This document shows positions 17,811 through 26,268 of a DNA stretch of 52,607 nt, piece after piece. Below the pieces are notes generated by a model. It had not been told where the DNA came from and ran no database searches. It saw nothing but the letters and a program-made list of their open reading frames with translations. Origin of the DNA: Ruminococcaceae bacterium YAD3003 (GTDB taxonomy: Bacteria; Bacillota; Clostridia; Saccharofermentanales; Saccharofermentanaceae); the NCBI GenBank assembly GCA_900107185.1, contig FNPA01000016.1, forward strand, positions 1 to 52,607. The letters are read 5' to 3'. Position 1 is the stretch's first letter. Every line of letters starts with the position of its first letter. Both the position numbers and the translations under genes were made by a program.

Positions 17811-18839
17811 ATGTCATTTTTGAAGAAAAAGTCACTTTGGCTTAGCGTTATCTTTCTGATAGCGCTGGGCGGTGCTACGCTCTATGTCATCCACCGTGAA
17901 TTAAACGGCCAGGATATCGTCGGCACACTTAAGAATGCCAATATATGGTGGGTATTATCAGCCGTGCTCTTCTCATTTCTGTACTTTGTAACAGATGCAA
18001 TGAACATCGGCCGCTGCCTTAAACTCGTCGGTTATAAGATGAGCTTTGCTAACCTTCTGAAATATTCATTCGCGGGATTTTTCTTCAGTTCAGTCACTCC
18101 GTCAGCTTCAGGCGGCCAGCCTGGCCAGTTGTACTTCATTGCCAAAGACGGTATCAAGGTCTCGAGCGGAGCTTTCTCGCTCCTGTGCGCATTGTTGAGT
18201 TTCCAGATAATCTCCGTCTCCTGGGGCATTGTGGGAGTATTCTTCGCACCGCACAGCATTTTCGAGATAGACGGCAAATATGCCTATGTTTTCCCGATCG
18301 GCTTTGCGATCAACATGGCAATAATTGTTATGCTCTTCGGAATTCTGTTCTCGAGAAAGACTGCAGCTTTCCTGGCCGGCATCTCCATGAAACTCCCCGG
18401 CAGAAAGCCATCCAAACCGGGCGACAAGTTCAAAAGCTTGCGCTCTTTTGCTAACTACAGACAGGCCGCCAAACTCATGAAGAATAACAAGATCGTATTC
18501 GTGAAGATGCTCATCAATTCATTCGTACAGATATCTATACTGTTCTCTATTCCCTTCCTCTGCGCGAGAGCATTAGGCGCAACAGAGCTGACATGGTTCC
18601 AGGGAATCTGCACACAAGGGGCATTGTTTCTCTCCGTATCGAGTCTCCCGCTGCCCGGCGCAGCTGGCGTTACCGAATACGGTTATGCCCTGTTTTTTGA
18701 CGGATTAATACCCACAACAATATTAGGCAGCACTTTGCTGCTCTCGAGGTTCTGTAACTTTATTCTGCCTCTGGTAGAAAGCGGATTGGGATTGCTTTTT
18801 CTTCAGTTAAAATCGAACAAACGACGTGAGGCTAAGTAA
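17811..18839 (+). CDS. Flippase-like integral membrane protein (LPG synthase TM / UPF0104 family)
   Basis: A 342-residue polytopic protein with about eight membrane helices and the family landmarks [18 protein letters not shown] (about 84-101) and [19 protein letters not shown] (about 280-300). The family includes the membrane half of lysyl-phosphatidylglycerol synthase MprF (the flippase part) and AglD-like proteins. The soluble aminoacyl-transferase half is absent, so a lipid or glycolipid translocation role is more likely than lipid lysinylation. AAGGAGACGGAG precedes the ATG. It converges on a prepilin peptidase gene with only 1 bp between the stops and is not obviously part of the pilus locus. 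Confidence 0.85.
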   Translation: MSFLKKKSLWLSVIFLIALGGATLYVIHRELNGQDIVGTLKNANIWWVLSAVLFSFLYFVTDAMNIGRCLKLVGYKMSFANLLKYSFAGFFFSSVTPSASGGQPGQLYFIAKDGIKVSSGAFSLLCALLSFQIISVSWGIVGVFFAPHSIFEIDGKYAYVFPIGFAINMAIIVMLFGILFSRKTAAFLAGISMKLPGRKPSKPGDKFKSLRSFANYRQAAKLMKNNKIVFVKMLINSFVQISILFSIPFLCARALGATELTWFQGICTQGALFLSVSSLPLPGAAGVTEYGYALFFDGLIPTTILGSTLLLSRFCNFILPLVESGLGLLFLQLKSNKRREAK

Positions 18840-18840
18840 A

Positions 18841-19626
18841 TCAGACGCCGAGCATGGCGATCACATCTTTTGCCAGGAAAGCAACAATAACACCGATTGA
18901 AATAGCCGGAGCAAGAGCGATCTTTCTCTTTTTGGATTTGCATGCGGCAGCGAAAATAATGCCTGCGACGAGTCCGACTGCAACAGCGATGCATGCGCCA
19001 CGGATACCGAGGAACAGCATCAGACACATAGCGAGCTTTACGGGACCATAGTTAAGCTTTTCACCCTTTACCTTGCCTGCAATAACAAATGCAATAACCA
19101 ATACCAGGCCGACAGCGGCAGAAGCTGCAATGCCCTCTAACGCGTAGCGCTGGATATCATCTCTGAAACCTACTGTAAGGATCCATACAACGAGAATTGC
19201 TGCCAGGAATCCGTTAGGAATAACGCCTGAATCCCAGTCTGCAAGAGAAAGACCCAGGAGCAGTACTTCCAGGGCCAATGCAGCAACAACCACTGCATCG
19301 ACCTGTCCATGGAGTGCCAGTGTTCCGGCAAACAATAATCCTAATATGATCTCGAAAATCAGATCTCTCGGAGGAACCTTTGAACCACAGTATCTGCACT
19401 TACCCTTGAGCGCCAGATACGAAAAGATCGGGAACAGATCAGCCGTGGACAACTCATGTCCACAGGTATCACAGTGGCTGTGTCCTAGCATCCAGTCCTC
19501 TCCCCTTACAACTCTCCATGCTGTACAAGTAATGAAGCTTGCAAATATCGCACCAAACAAAAAGGCCATAACGATCAGATAAATGCCGATAAAAGGCATG
19601 GTAAATAAGGGGTATGAGAAATTCAA
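18841..19626 (-). CDS. Prepilin peptidase-like protein lacking the second catalytic aspartate
   Basis: A 261-residue polytopic protein of the A24/PilD family. The N-terminal methyltransferase-type domain is present, with zinc-like cysteines Cys52/Cys55 (CDTCG) and Cys77/Cys80 (CRYCG). The first catalytic region is present (SLADWDSGVIPNG, Asp130 and Asp132). Where active enzymes have the GxGD motif (as in YGDFKL), this protein reads NYGPVKLAM, with Pro195 in place of the second catalytic Asp. Peptidase activity should therefore be lost, while the N-terminal domain may still N-methylate or bind pilins. A second, minimal peptidase with both aspartates is encoded at 27606-28208. The start is TTG behind AAGGAG (9 bp), and a TATAAT lies at 19667-19662. 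It is at the edge of the pilus locus. Confidence 0.88.
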   Translation of the reverse strand: MNFSYPLFTMPFIGIYLIVMAFLFGAIFASFITCTAWRVVRGEDWMLGHSHCDTCGHELSTADLFPIFSYLALKGKCRYCGSKVPPRDLIFEIILGLLFAGTLALHGQVDAVVVAALALEVLLLGLSLADWDSGVIPNGFLAAILVVWILTVGFRDDIQRYALEGIAASAAVGLVLVIAFVIAGKVKGEKLNYGPVKLAMCLMLFLGIRGACIAVAVGLVAGIIFAAACKSKKRKIALAPAISIGVIVAFLAKDVIAMLGV

Positions 19627-19710
19627 AGTCAGGATCTCCTTAGAAAATATTTCTGACTTTGATTATACACTGTTCTGCAAAATTGGGCATTCAAGAACTA
19701 TAACGTATGG

Positions 19711-19748
19711 TTATCAACGTTGATAATTCGCTTCCTGTCAATTATATT
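19711..19748 (+). promoter_or_regulatory. Promoter of the plus-strand pilin gene with an overlapping 16-bp palindrome
   Basis: TTGATA (19720-19725), 17 bp and TATATT (19743-19748) form a promoter 24 bp before the pilin ATG. A perfect palindrome, TTATCAACGTTGATAA (19711-19726), covers the whole -35 box. This is a typical operator position for repression. Confidence 0.65.
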
Positions 19749-19771
19749 TAATATATAAAGGAGAATGATTT

Positions 19772-20464
19772 ATGTGCGTAATATTAAAAACAAAACATAA
19801 AAGCAGACAAGCTTTTACACTTGTTGAACTTATTGTAGTGCTGGTAGTACTTGCTATAATTGCTGCGATTACTATACCTGCCCTGACCGGATATATTAAA
19901 AAGACTAAGAAAGAAAAACAAACAGAAACCGTTCATTATGCTTTAGTTGCATCACAGGCTGTTATGACAGAAGTATACGGTTTGGGATCAGCAGCTGATT
20001 CAGCCACACTCTCAAGCGATGGAAACAATGTAAATTGGAGAACCGGAACAAACAAAAAATGGGGTGATAAAGTTTTAGATCTCATGGACCGTGGAAGAGG
20101 TCAGGCCGGAAACGAACCTTATATTTTTGTATTTGCCGTAGGAACCAGCGATCCTGCTGCAGGACTCACATTAACACAACAATACACGGTTTATTATGTT
20201 GCATATGTTGAGAATGAGAACTCACCGGCAATCTTTTATATAAACGGCGAATGGATTTATACATATCCCCGTATTGATAAGAATTCACCAATTTGGGACT
20301 ACACTATCGGCGGGAAAACATTTAGAAACACATTAATGAGCGAACATATTCCTCTTCAGTTTTATATTGTCAGCAATCGAACCGGATTATCTGATACTGC
20401 ATTCTGGAGAGACAGCAGCCCTAAATCTTTGCAGAGCCACAGCGAGCCGAATTTTAAAGGATAA
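19772..20464 (+). CDS. Type IV pilin-like protein, plus-strand paralogue
   Basis: A 230-residue prepilin. Leader KTKHKSRQA, then the mature N-terminus FTLVELIVVLVVLAIIAA with Glu at +5. The residue before the cleavage site is Ala and not the usual Gly, which most peptidases still accept. The helix continues into YIKKTKKEK and the stretch ASQAVMTEVYGLGS, which closely matches AAQAVITEAYGKGD of the major pilin at 26910, so the two are paralogues. The C-terminal globular part (about 80-230) is larger than that of the major pilin. It is the only pilin gene on the plus strand, behind AAAGGAG, its own promoter with a palindromic operator and its own terminator, so it is probably expressed under different conditions. 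It could be an alternative major subunit or a minor one. Confidence 0.9.
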   Translation: MCVILKTKHKSRQAFTLVELIVVLVVLAIIAAITIPALTGYIKKTKKEKQTETVHYALVASQAVMTEVYGLGSAADSATLSSDGNNVNWRTGTNKKWGDKVLDLMDRGRGQAGNEPYIFVFAVGTSDPAAGLTLTQQYTVYYVAYVENENSPAIFYINGEWIYTYPRIDKNSPIWDYTIGGKTFRNTLMSEHIPLQFYIVSNRTGLSDTAFWRDSSPKSLQSHSEPNFKG

Positions 20465-20486
20465 TATAATTAAGACATAACATTCG

Positions 20487-20522
20487 AAAACGTGCAGGAA
20501 AAATGATTCTTGCACGTTTTTT
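20487..20522 (+). terminator. Terminator of the plus-strand pilin gene
   Basis: AAAACGTGCA and TGCACGTTTT form a perfect 10-bp stem, and the right arm runs into a T tract (20517-20522). Confidence 0.9.
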
Positions 20523-20739
20523 ATAGACTGCGATTATGTTTAGGGACAAGATATCATAACGGGGCCTCAACATGAGGACATCACAATAAAAATCAGAAGC
20601 AATCTCTCTAAGGAATTGATAGTATCTTGATGGAGTGCTATCGGCACGGTCTTCGTGACGCTTAGCGTTCTGGCGGTTGACCTCACCATCAACTGTAACG
20701 TTCTGTATAGAAACGTTGCTGAGACGGGAGGTGATGCAC

Positions 20740-20829
20740 ATGAGTGATTATGAGATCCTGAGCCTTGTGCTCGCAATAGGAATGCTCTCCATTGCTGTTG
20801 TTGCACTTTGTACTAATACAAAGAAATAA
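20740..20829 (+). CDS. Putative holin-like toxin peptide (type I toxin-antitoxin)
   Basis: A 29-residue peptide with a short polar N-terminus (MSDYEILS), one hydrophobic helix (LVLAIGMLSIAVVALC) and a polar, basic tail (TNTKK). This matches the small 'putative holin-like toxin' family of Bacillota, in which the N-terminal pattern M-x-x-[YF]-E-x-L-S-L is typical; such peptides depolarise the membrane and are silenced by an antisense RNA. GGAGGTG lies six bases before the ATG, an excellent site. An in-frame ATG two codons earlier would sit inside that site. The stop codon is part of the terminator stem. The leader 20523-20739 has no gene, no perfect promoter, and a small hairpin (AACGTT ... AACGTT) just before the ribosome site. 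Confidence 0.75.
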   Translation: MSDYEILSLVLAIGMLSIAVVALCTNTKK

Positions 20830-20860
20830 GCCGCCCCTCGACCAAAAGATGCGGCTTATT
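20825..20860. terminator. Bidirectional terminator of the toxin gene and its antisense RNA
   Basis: AATAAGCCGC and GCGGCTTATT form a perfect 10-bp stem around a 16-base loop, with T-rich sequence on the right and, for the minus strand, TTATTTCTTTG on the left. The left arm contains the toxin stop codon. Confidence 0.8.
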
Positions 20861-20908
20861 TATTTAACTAATTCTTGAGGTCAACCGTCTTCCGGTAGCA
20901 CTCTTTAT
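20825..20908 (-). ncRNA. Candidate antisense antitoxin RNA
   Basis: An RNA of about 84 nt starting near 20908 on the minus strand would end at the shared terminator and be complementary to the 3' end of the toxin mRNA, including its last codon and stop. It would begin with the right arm of the split inverted repeat. The prediction rests on the promoter at 20942-20915, the terminator and the toxin-family precedent; expression is not shown. Confidence 0.45.
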
Positions 20909-20914
20909 ATTGTT

Positions 20915-20942
20915 ATTTTACAACAACTCTGCCGAAATGCAA
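20915..20942 (-). promoter_or_regulatory. Candidate promoter of the antisense RNA
   Basis: On the minus strand TTGCAT (20942-20937), 16 bp, TAAAAT (20920-20915). It lies directly after the stop of the giant pilin gene and reads toward the toxin gene. Confidence 0.45.
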
Positions 20943-23900
20943 TTATGCAGATTTCTCCGTAAAGTAACCATTCTTGCCATCCAATCCATTAATTCTAGCA
21001 TAATCTTTCTTAATCGAACCGGAGGTAAAAGCAAAATCAGGATGGTTTCCTGTAATATCCTTACCGACTAGTTTTGTGTCATTCTGGAACATGTTATTTG
21101 TATTAGAGAATGAAACCTGAGACCAATCAGTACCCGGAGCAGCATAAATTGTTGTCAGATTGGCACATGACTGGAACATACCCTGTGCATTAAGGGTACA
21201 TCCTGTAAAATCTAATCCGCTAATGTCTATTTCTATCAAGCCGGTATTACTGAATATGTACTCCATTTTGGTCAGATTTGCTAAGTTAATTCTAAACTCA
21301 CCAAAATTACTAATGCTCTTCATGTTCTTTCTATATTGGAACATTCCGTTCATTTCAACGATATTCTGAGCATAGGGATCTCCGCCCTTTGAAACAGATG
21401 GGAAAATTAAACCTTCAATTCGATCTTTATCAGCAGAACCGGGATTAGTACATGTGAAAAATCCGGTTAGATTAGTAACACTCGTAAAATCAAAGCTGGA
21501 AAGATCGATAATCACCTTATCTGTTGATATGCAATGAGTTCCATCATTATAACAAGCATTCTTAAACATATTACCCATGTTCGTAACTCTTCCGGTATCC
21601 CATCCGGCAGCTTCAAATACCGTAAGGCTTTGACAACTCTCAAACATAGATGAACAGTTCTCGTTGATGGGTGTAACGAAGTTATTCATTTTAACTACTT
21701 TGAGATGATAACAAACTTGGAACATCTTTTTTGCCGATTTGCATTTTGGCAAAGTAACGTCATAGAAATATGCTTCCTCAAGTTTCTGACAATTACCAAA
21801 CATCAGCTCAACAGATGTACACTCACTCAAATCCGCACCGGAAAAATCAACAATTTTTATAGTTTGCTTGTTATAAAGCCACTGGTAAAAAGTGGTAACA
21901 CCAGCCAGATTAGCATGATCTAAATAAAGCTCTTTCAAATTAGCGACTTTAAGAAATCCAAGATTATCTTTGGTGGCGTTTCTCAAATCGATATAACTCA
22001 TATCTATGATCTCGAGCTTGGAACAATCCTTAAACACGTTATTATATCTCGTAACAGACATCAAATTAACATGCTCCATAGTTACCTTCTTTAAAGAGGA
22101 ACATCCTTCAAACATGCTGTTAAGACTGTCAACATAATCAAATGAAGAATTGCTTAAATCTACACTCTCAAGACTCGTGCATGACTTAAATGTATAATAC
22201 AAACTCTCTATATTAGGCAAAGTCATCTTAGATTTAACTTCCTTAAGACCCGTACAACCCTGGAATAATCCCAGTGCATTCAATGCATTAGGAAAATACA
22301 GATCTTTTTCCACTTTCTGCAGGCTAATGCAATCCTTAAACATATAATTAATGTCTGTTGCATTAGGAAGATTCAGAACATTCGGTATGGCCTTTAGACT
22401 CTTACATCCGGTAAACAGACTCGTCGCATTCTTAACGTTCGGATAGTCGAGATCAGCTGTAACTGTCGAAAGATTAGTACAGCCATTAAACATATAACTG
22501 ATATCAGTAACATTAGGGAAATCAGCATCCAAAGCAATCGATTTAAGGTTCGTACATCCGCTAAATAAGTAATTTGCAGTGGTTGCTTCAGGAACACTTA
22601 AACTCAAATCCACAGTTGAAAGACTGGTACATCCCTTAAACATGTTATTAATGTTCGACACCTTGCCAAAAGACATATTTGAATCTATGGAACTCAACTT
22701 AGTACAATTAGTAAACATGTTACTAATACTGGAAACTTTAGGAAGAATAAAATCTGCCTTTACTGTTTCCAAGTTATTGCAGTTATTAAACAAGTTATCT
22801 GCCTTTGTGACATTTGCAAATTTCAAATCGACATCAGCGGTCTTAAGACTTGAACAACCGCTAAACATATAACTGATATCTTCAACACTTGGTAAATCTG
22901 CATCCAAAGAAATATTTGTTAAGTTCGTACAACCACTGAATAAATATTTTGCACTTGTTGCAGAATCAGCATCTATCGTTAAATCAACAGTTGTAAGACC
23001 GGTGCAGCCTTGGAATAATCCGTCAACACTGGAAACTTTAGGGAAATCTATATCCAACGTCACATTTGCAAGGCCTGTACATCCAGAAAATAAACTGCTG
23101 GCATTGGTAACCTCAGGGAAGTCCATAGTCAGATCAACACTGCTAAGACTGGTACAACCACTGAACATATTACTAATGTTTTCCACTATGGCAAATCTCA
23201 TATCGAAATCTGCACTTTCCAACTTTGAGCATCCGCCAAACAGGTAGCTGGCATCTGTAACTAACGGAAATTCCACATTCTGGAATCCGTTAATTGTTGT
23301 AAGTCCCTTACAGTTCCGGAACAAACCATCAATATTCTCAACTTTAGAGAAATTAGCATCGTTAGGGAATGTTATTACGGAAGCTCCAGTTCCGTTAAAC
23401 ATTTCCGTCATGTTTACAACATTTGAAAAATCAATGCCGGCCAGCGAGATTTCAAAGTTATCTGCTGTGTTGGTGTGGCAATTCTTAAATGCATAGGACA
23501 TATCAGTAACATTGCTGGTAACACATCCATCAAGGCAAATATTCTTCAACTTGTTACAGCCTTCAAATACAGAAGCGATTGAAGTGATATTGCTGTTTAT
23601 AACACCTGTTAGATCGACAGTTTCCAGATTGCTGCAGTTGTAGAACATTCCGGCAACTGAAGTAATACCGCTGGTGCATCCGCTCAGATCAACCTTAGTA
23701 AGTGTAGTTTTACCTTTGAAGATTCCAAGTTCTGTCACACCACTAAGATTTGAATCGGAAAGATCAATCTCTTTGAGTGATTTAGCTCCGGAAAGCATGT
23801 TATTAACTGAAGAACAGCCTGATAAGTTAAGGCCACTCATATCAAGCTTAATAAGATTGGTCGGACCAACTGTTTTGTTTTCCTTTAAGTTTACGAACAT

Positions 23901-25856
23901 GCCATTAACATTTGTAATATTTGGGCAGTACCAATCACTTAAATCTAATTCTTTCAAACTGGAACAATTTATAAACAATCCAACTATTGCTAAATCATGT
24001 GCCTGATAACTATAGGTCACCTCAGATTCGTCAATCTCTCTAAGTCCACTAAAATCAATATCGTTGAAATTTACAAGGTTTACAAGACTTTCACATCCGT
24101 TGAATACATCTTGCAGTTTTGTAAGTTTACTCATGTTTTTATGGCCAGCAGGGAAAATAATAGTTTCTATATGGCTTTTATCACTAACATCATTACAAAA
24201 CATCTTATTGATGCCGTTTATCTGTCTTACGCCATTATTATTTCCGTTATAATAATAATGGCAATTATCAAAGGTGAAACTGCTAATATCTATCGTCATT
24301 TTCACATCATCATCCACAGTGCAGCAAACATTTCTGAACATGCTGTCCATAGTTTCAACATTGGATGTATCCCATGGGAGGACTAAATTTGTCATTGCCA
24401 GGCTTTTACAGTTATAGAACATTCTATGCATATCAATGACAGAACTCGTGTTAAGCATATCCAGACCGGTAATCTGCTTTAACTGATCACAATCCATAAA
24501 CATTTGCGAGCTATCTTCGTTTAAAACAATTTCCGGATCATCACTGAGAATATAAGCTGTCTTTTTAGGATTGCCTTCGTCATCCGTGCCTTCAACAATA
24601 TAGAGCATATATCTGTCAGAAATCTCGTCACCGTTAAGTGCAACAGGTTCACTGTGGCTCGCATTTTTAATAGCTTCTGCTAAAACCGGATCTGATTTCA
24701 AACCAAAAATAACATTAGTTACCTGTTTGGACATCTTATTTCTAAGCTCGATGCCCCTAATAAGTTTCGCGCTGTCGGAACGCTGATACTTAACATAGAA
24801 ACCATCAGATCTGGAAATAGGACCCATCGTTGTATATCCGGGGAAATCCGGAACAATGATATATGCCTTTCCTGTTGTCTTAACATCAGCAAATACGAAT
24901 CTGGTCTTTGTAGTATCGAGCGTGTGTGTTCTTAATACGACATCATTTGAAGGATCCAGATCATTGAGGTCGTCACAGAGCTTAACTACTACGGATGCAG
25001 GACGGTCAGCAGCATTGCCGTCATCCCATTCGATGACAACGTTGTAATCTCTTACATGAGTTGTTGAGCTGGTATCGATGTTGCCTGCGCTGCCCTGTGC
25101 AGAACCATTTGCAGAAAAACATACAGCAGCGGTACGGGAATAAATGAATTCTCCGCCGTTGTTGTAATCGCCTTTATAAACCTTAACTGTGCATTCTACA
25201 AAAGCAGGATATTCAACACCATTAATTGTCTTGCAACCTACACGCTCGAATAAGAGTGCAACAGTGTAATCGCCGTATGTAGAAGCGGTGACAGGATTTG
25301 TATAATCGTAAGCCTTGAACGGATACAAGCCGTCCTTGGAATATTTTCCCTGGTAATAACCGAAATGGACTAAACCTCTGTTGAGGTTGTCACCGGTAAG
25401 TGTAGAAGCAGCATGAGCAGAAGTACTGCCGTCTGCAGGATTTGCCGTAAGATTAGAAATATTCTGAGAGGATATTGGGAAACAAGAATAGATTGCTTCG
25501 CAATACTTGTTATCTTTCTTTATAACCAAAACATTTCCGCTGGCGGGTTTGCCCGAAGGTACAGCAAAGAGCATCTGATCATCATCAGCGCTGTTGCCTG
25601 CTGCAACGAGCCATACCGCATTCGGATCATCATACTGAACGTCATCACATTCTTTACGGATTGAATCGATGATCGTGTCAGCAAGGAGCTGTGCACGGGA
25701 CATCTTCTCGACATTCTGATAAGTTCTCTCAATAGGATTAATTAGTGCAACACATACTACGGCAAATATCAATGTCAGAGTCATAGCAACAACGAGTTCA
25801 ACAAGTGTTGTACCCTTCTTAGAATGTCTCTTAATTCTTTCTAATGTATTACGCAT
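20943..25856 (-). CDS. Giant pilin with Cna_B domain and BspA-type LRR region (probable pilus-displayed adhesin)
   Basis: A 1637-residue protein with a true prepilin N-terminus: KRHSKKG, then TTLVELVVAMTLTLIFAVV with Gly15 at -1 and Glu20 at +5. Residues about 40-250 look like a pilin body. Residues about 269-355 form a Cna_B-type beta domain (EWDDGNAADRPASVVVKL, ending near DGFYVKYQR). From about 450 to the C-terminus runs a BspA/DUF285 leucine-rich repeat region, mostly with an exact 25-residue period (pattern LFSGCTxLxxVxLxxxFPxV), each unit bearing a GC-type cysteine. At the pseudopilin position in the operon such a protein would cap the pilus (as PilY1 or other tip adhesins do) and display the LRRs; that is inference. 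It follows the PilV-like gene by 4 bp with a weak site, suggesting coupled low-level translation. Confidence 0.93.
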   Translation of the reverse strand: MRNTLERIKRHSKKGTTLVELVVAMTLTLIFAVVCVALINPIERTYQNVEKMSRAQLLADTIIDSIRKECDDVQYDDPNAVWLVAAGNSADDDQMLFAVPSGKPASGNVLVIKKDNKYCEAIYSCFPISSQNISNLTANPADGSTSAHAASTLTGDNLNRGLVHFGYYQGKYSKDGLYPFKAYDYTNPVTASTYGDYTVALLFERVGCKTINGVEYPAFVECTVKVYKGDYNNGGEFIYSRTAAVCFSANGSAQGSAGNIDTSSTTHVRDYNVVIEWDDGNAADRPASVVVKLCDDLNDLDPSNDVVLRTHTLDTTKTRFVFADVKTTGKAYIIVPDFPGYTTMGPISRSDGFYVKYQRSDSAKLIRGIELRNKMSKQVTNVIFGLKSDPVLAEAIKNASHSEPVALNGDEISDRYMLYIVEGTDDEGNPKKTAYILSDDPEIVLNEDSSQMFMDCDQLKQITGLDMLNTSSVIDMHRMFYNCKSLAMTNLVLPWDTSNVETMDSMFRNVCCTVDDDVKMTIDISSFTFDNCHYYYNGNNNGVRQINGINKMFCNDVSDKSHIETIIFPAGHKNMSKLTKLQDVFNGCESLVNLVNFNDIDFSGLREIDESEVTYSYQAHDLAIVGLFINCSSLKELDLSDWYCPNITNVNGMFVNLKENKTVGPTNLIKLDMSGLNLSGCSSVNNMLSGAKSLKEIDLSDSNLSGVTELGIFKGKTTLTKVDLSGCTSGITSVAGMFYNCSNLETVDLTGVINSNITSIASVFEGCNKLKNICLDGCVTSNVTDMSYAFKNCHTNTADNFEISLAGIDFSNVVNMTEMFNGTGASVITFPNDANFSKVENIDGLFRNCKGLTTINGFQNVEFPLVTDASYLFGGCSKLESADFDMRFAIVENISNMFSGCTSLSSVDLTMDFPEVTNASSLFSGCTGLANVTLDIDFPKVSSVDGLFQGCTGLTTVDLTIDADSATSAKYLFSGCTNLTNISLDADLPSVEDISYMFSGCSSLKTADVDLKFANVTKADNLFNNCNNLETVKADFILPKVSSISNMFTNCTKLSSIDSNMSFGKVSNINNMFKGCTSLSTVDLSLSVPEATTANYLFSGCTNLKSIALDADFPNVTDISYMFNGCTNLSTVTADLDYPNVKNATSLFTGCKSLKAIPNVLNLPNATDINYMFKDCISLQKVEKDLYFPNALNALGLFQGCTGLKEVKSKMTLPNIESLYYTFKSCTSLESVDLSNSSFDYVDSLNSMFEGCSSLKKVTMEHVNLMSVTRYNNVFKDCSKLEIIDMSYIDLRNATKDNLGFLKVANLKELYLDHANLAGVTTFYQWLYNKQTIKIVDFSGADLSECTSVELMFGNCQKLEEAYFYDVTLPKCKSAKKMFQVCYHLKVVKMNNFVTPINENCSSMFESCQSLTVFEAAGWDTGRVTNMGNMFKNACYNDGTHCISTDKVIIDLSSFDFTSVTNLTGFFTCTNPGSADKDRIEGLIFPSVSKGGDPYAQNIVEMNGMFQYRKNMKSISNFGEFRINLANLTKMEYIFSNTGLIEIDISGLDFTGCTLNAQGMFQSCANLTTIYAAPGTDWSQVSFSNTNNMFQNDTKLVGKDITGNHPDFAFTSGSIKKDYARINGLDGKNGYFTEKSA

Positions 25857-25860
25857 ATCT

Positions 25861-26268
25861 TTATCCTACGTTCGCATCGAAAACCCAATAGGTATAAACG
25901 TTAGCATCTCCGCCTTCGGAATATACAACAGTATATTTTGTGAGCTTGAGCATATCCGACTGGTTGTTGAGAGTCATATTCTCTGTATTACCGCTGGTAA
26001 CCATAACACCCTCATCCAGAGGACTGCTGGGAACATTATTTCCTATTTCATCTGGGTGTCCTGTGATAAATCTCTGCAGATTAATTACAGCCTTATCACA
26101 TGCTTTGCCATTCTCAACCGCATAAACTTCTGCAGTTGTCGCATATTTCAATCCCTGCGAGAACATAACCAGAACAATTGATAAAACAACAAATGCAACA
26201 ACGACTTCGACCATAGTCTCAGCCTTCTGCTCTCTAAGTACCGCTTTTGTCTTAGCAATTATCTTCAT
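25861..26268 (-). CDS. Minor pilin, PilV/GspI-like
   Basis: A 135-residue prepilin-like protein. A basic leader (KTKAVLREQKA) is followed by ETMVEVVVAFVVLSIVLVMFS, with Glu at the +5 position but Glu also at +1, where Phe or Met is usual, and Ala at -1. The VEVVVAFVVLSI core resembles PilV and GspI minor pilins. The short globular part ends in YTVVYSEGG and a strand-rich tail. Its ATG overlaps the stop of the PilX-like gene (ATGA). Minor pilins of this kind form the priming tip complex; together with the PilX-like protein and the giant LRR pilin it gives a plausible three-part tip. Confidence 0.85.
   Translation of the reverse strand: MKIIAKTKAVLREQKAETMVEVVVAFVVLSIVLVMFSQGLKYATTAEVYAVENGKACDKAVINLQRFITGHPDEIGNNVPSSPLDEGVMVTSGNTENMTLNNQSDMLKLTKYTVVYSEGGDANVYTYWVFDANVG

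Larger units (their letters stand above)
20634..20902. repeat. Split inverted repeat flanking the toxin gene
   Basis: Left: AGTGCTATCGG (20634-20644) and CGGTTGACCTCA (20674-20685). Right, inverted: TGAGGTCAACCG (20876-20887) and CCGGTAGCACT (20892-20902). The 12-bp block is perfect and the 11-bp block has one mismatch; the gap between blocks is 29 bp on the left and 4 bp on the right. The repeats lie in the leader of the toxin gene and just beyond its terminator. Confidence 0.8.

Noticed and set aside
20454-20741. Minus-strand frames of 79-95 residues over the toxin leader
   Set aside because: They lack ribosome sites and overlap the pilin terminator and the toxin leader structure.
20943-25856. 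Assembly artefact joining a pilin gene to an unrelated LRR gene
   Set aside because: The frame is continuous, the Cna_B domain links the parts naturally, and codon use and repeats show no break; not excluded without reads, but unlikely.
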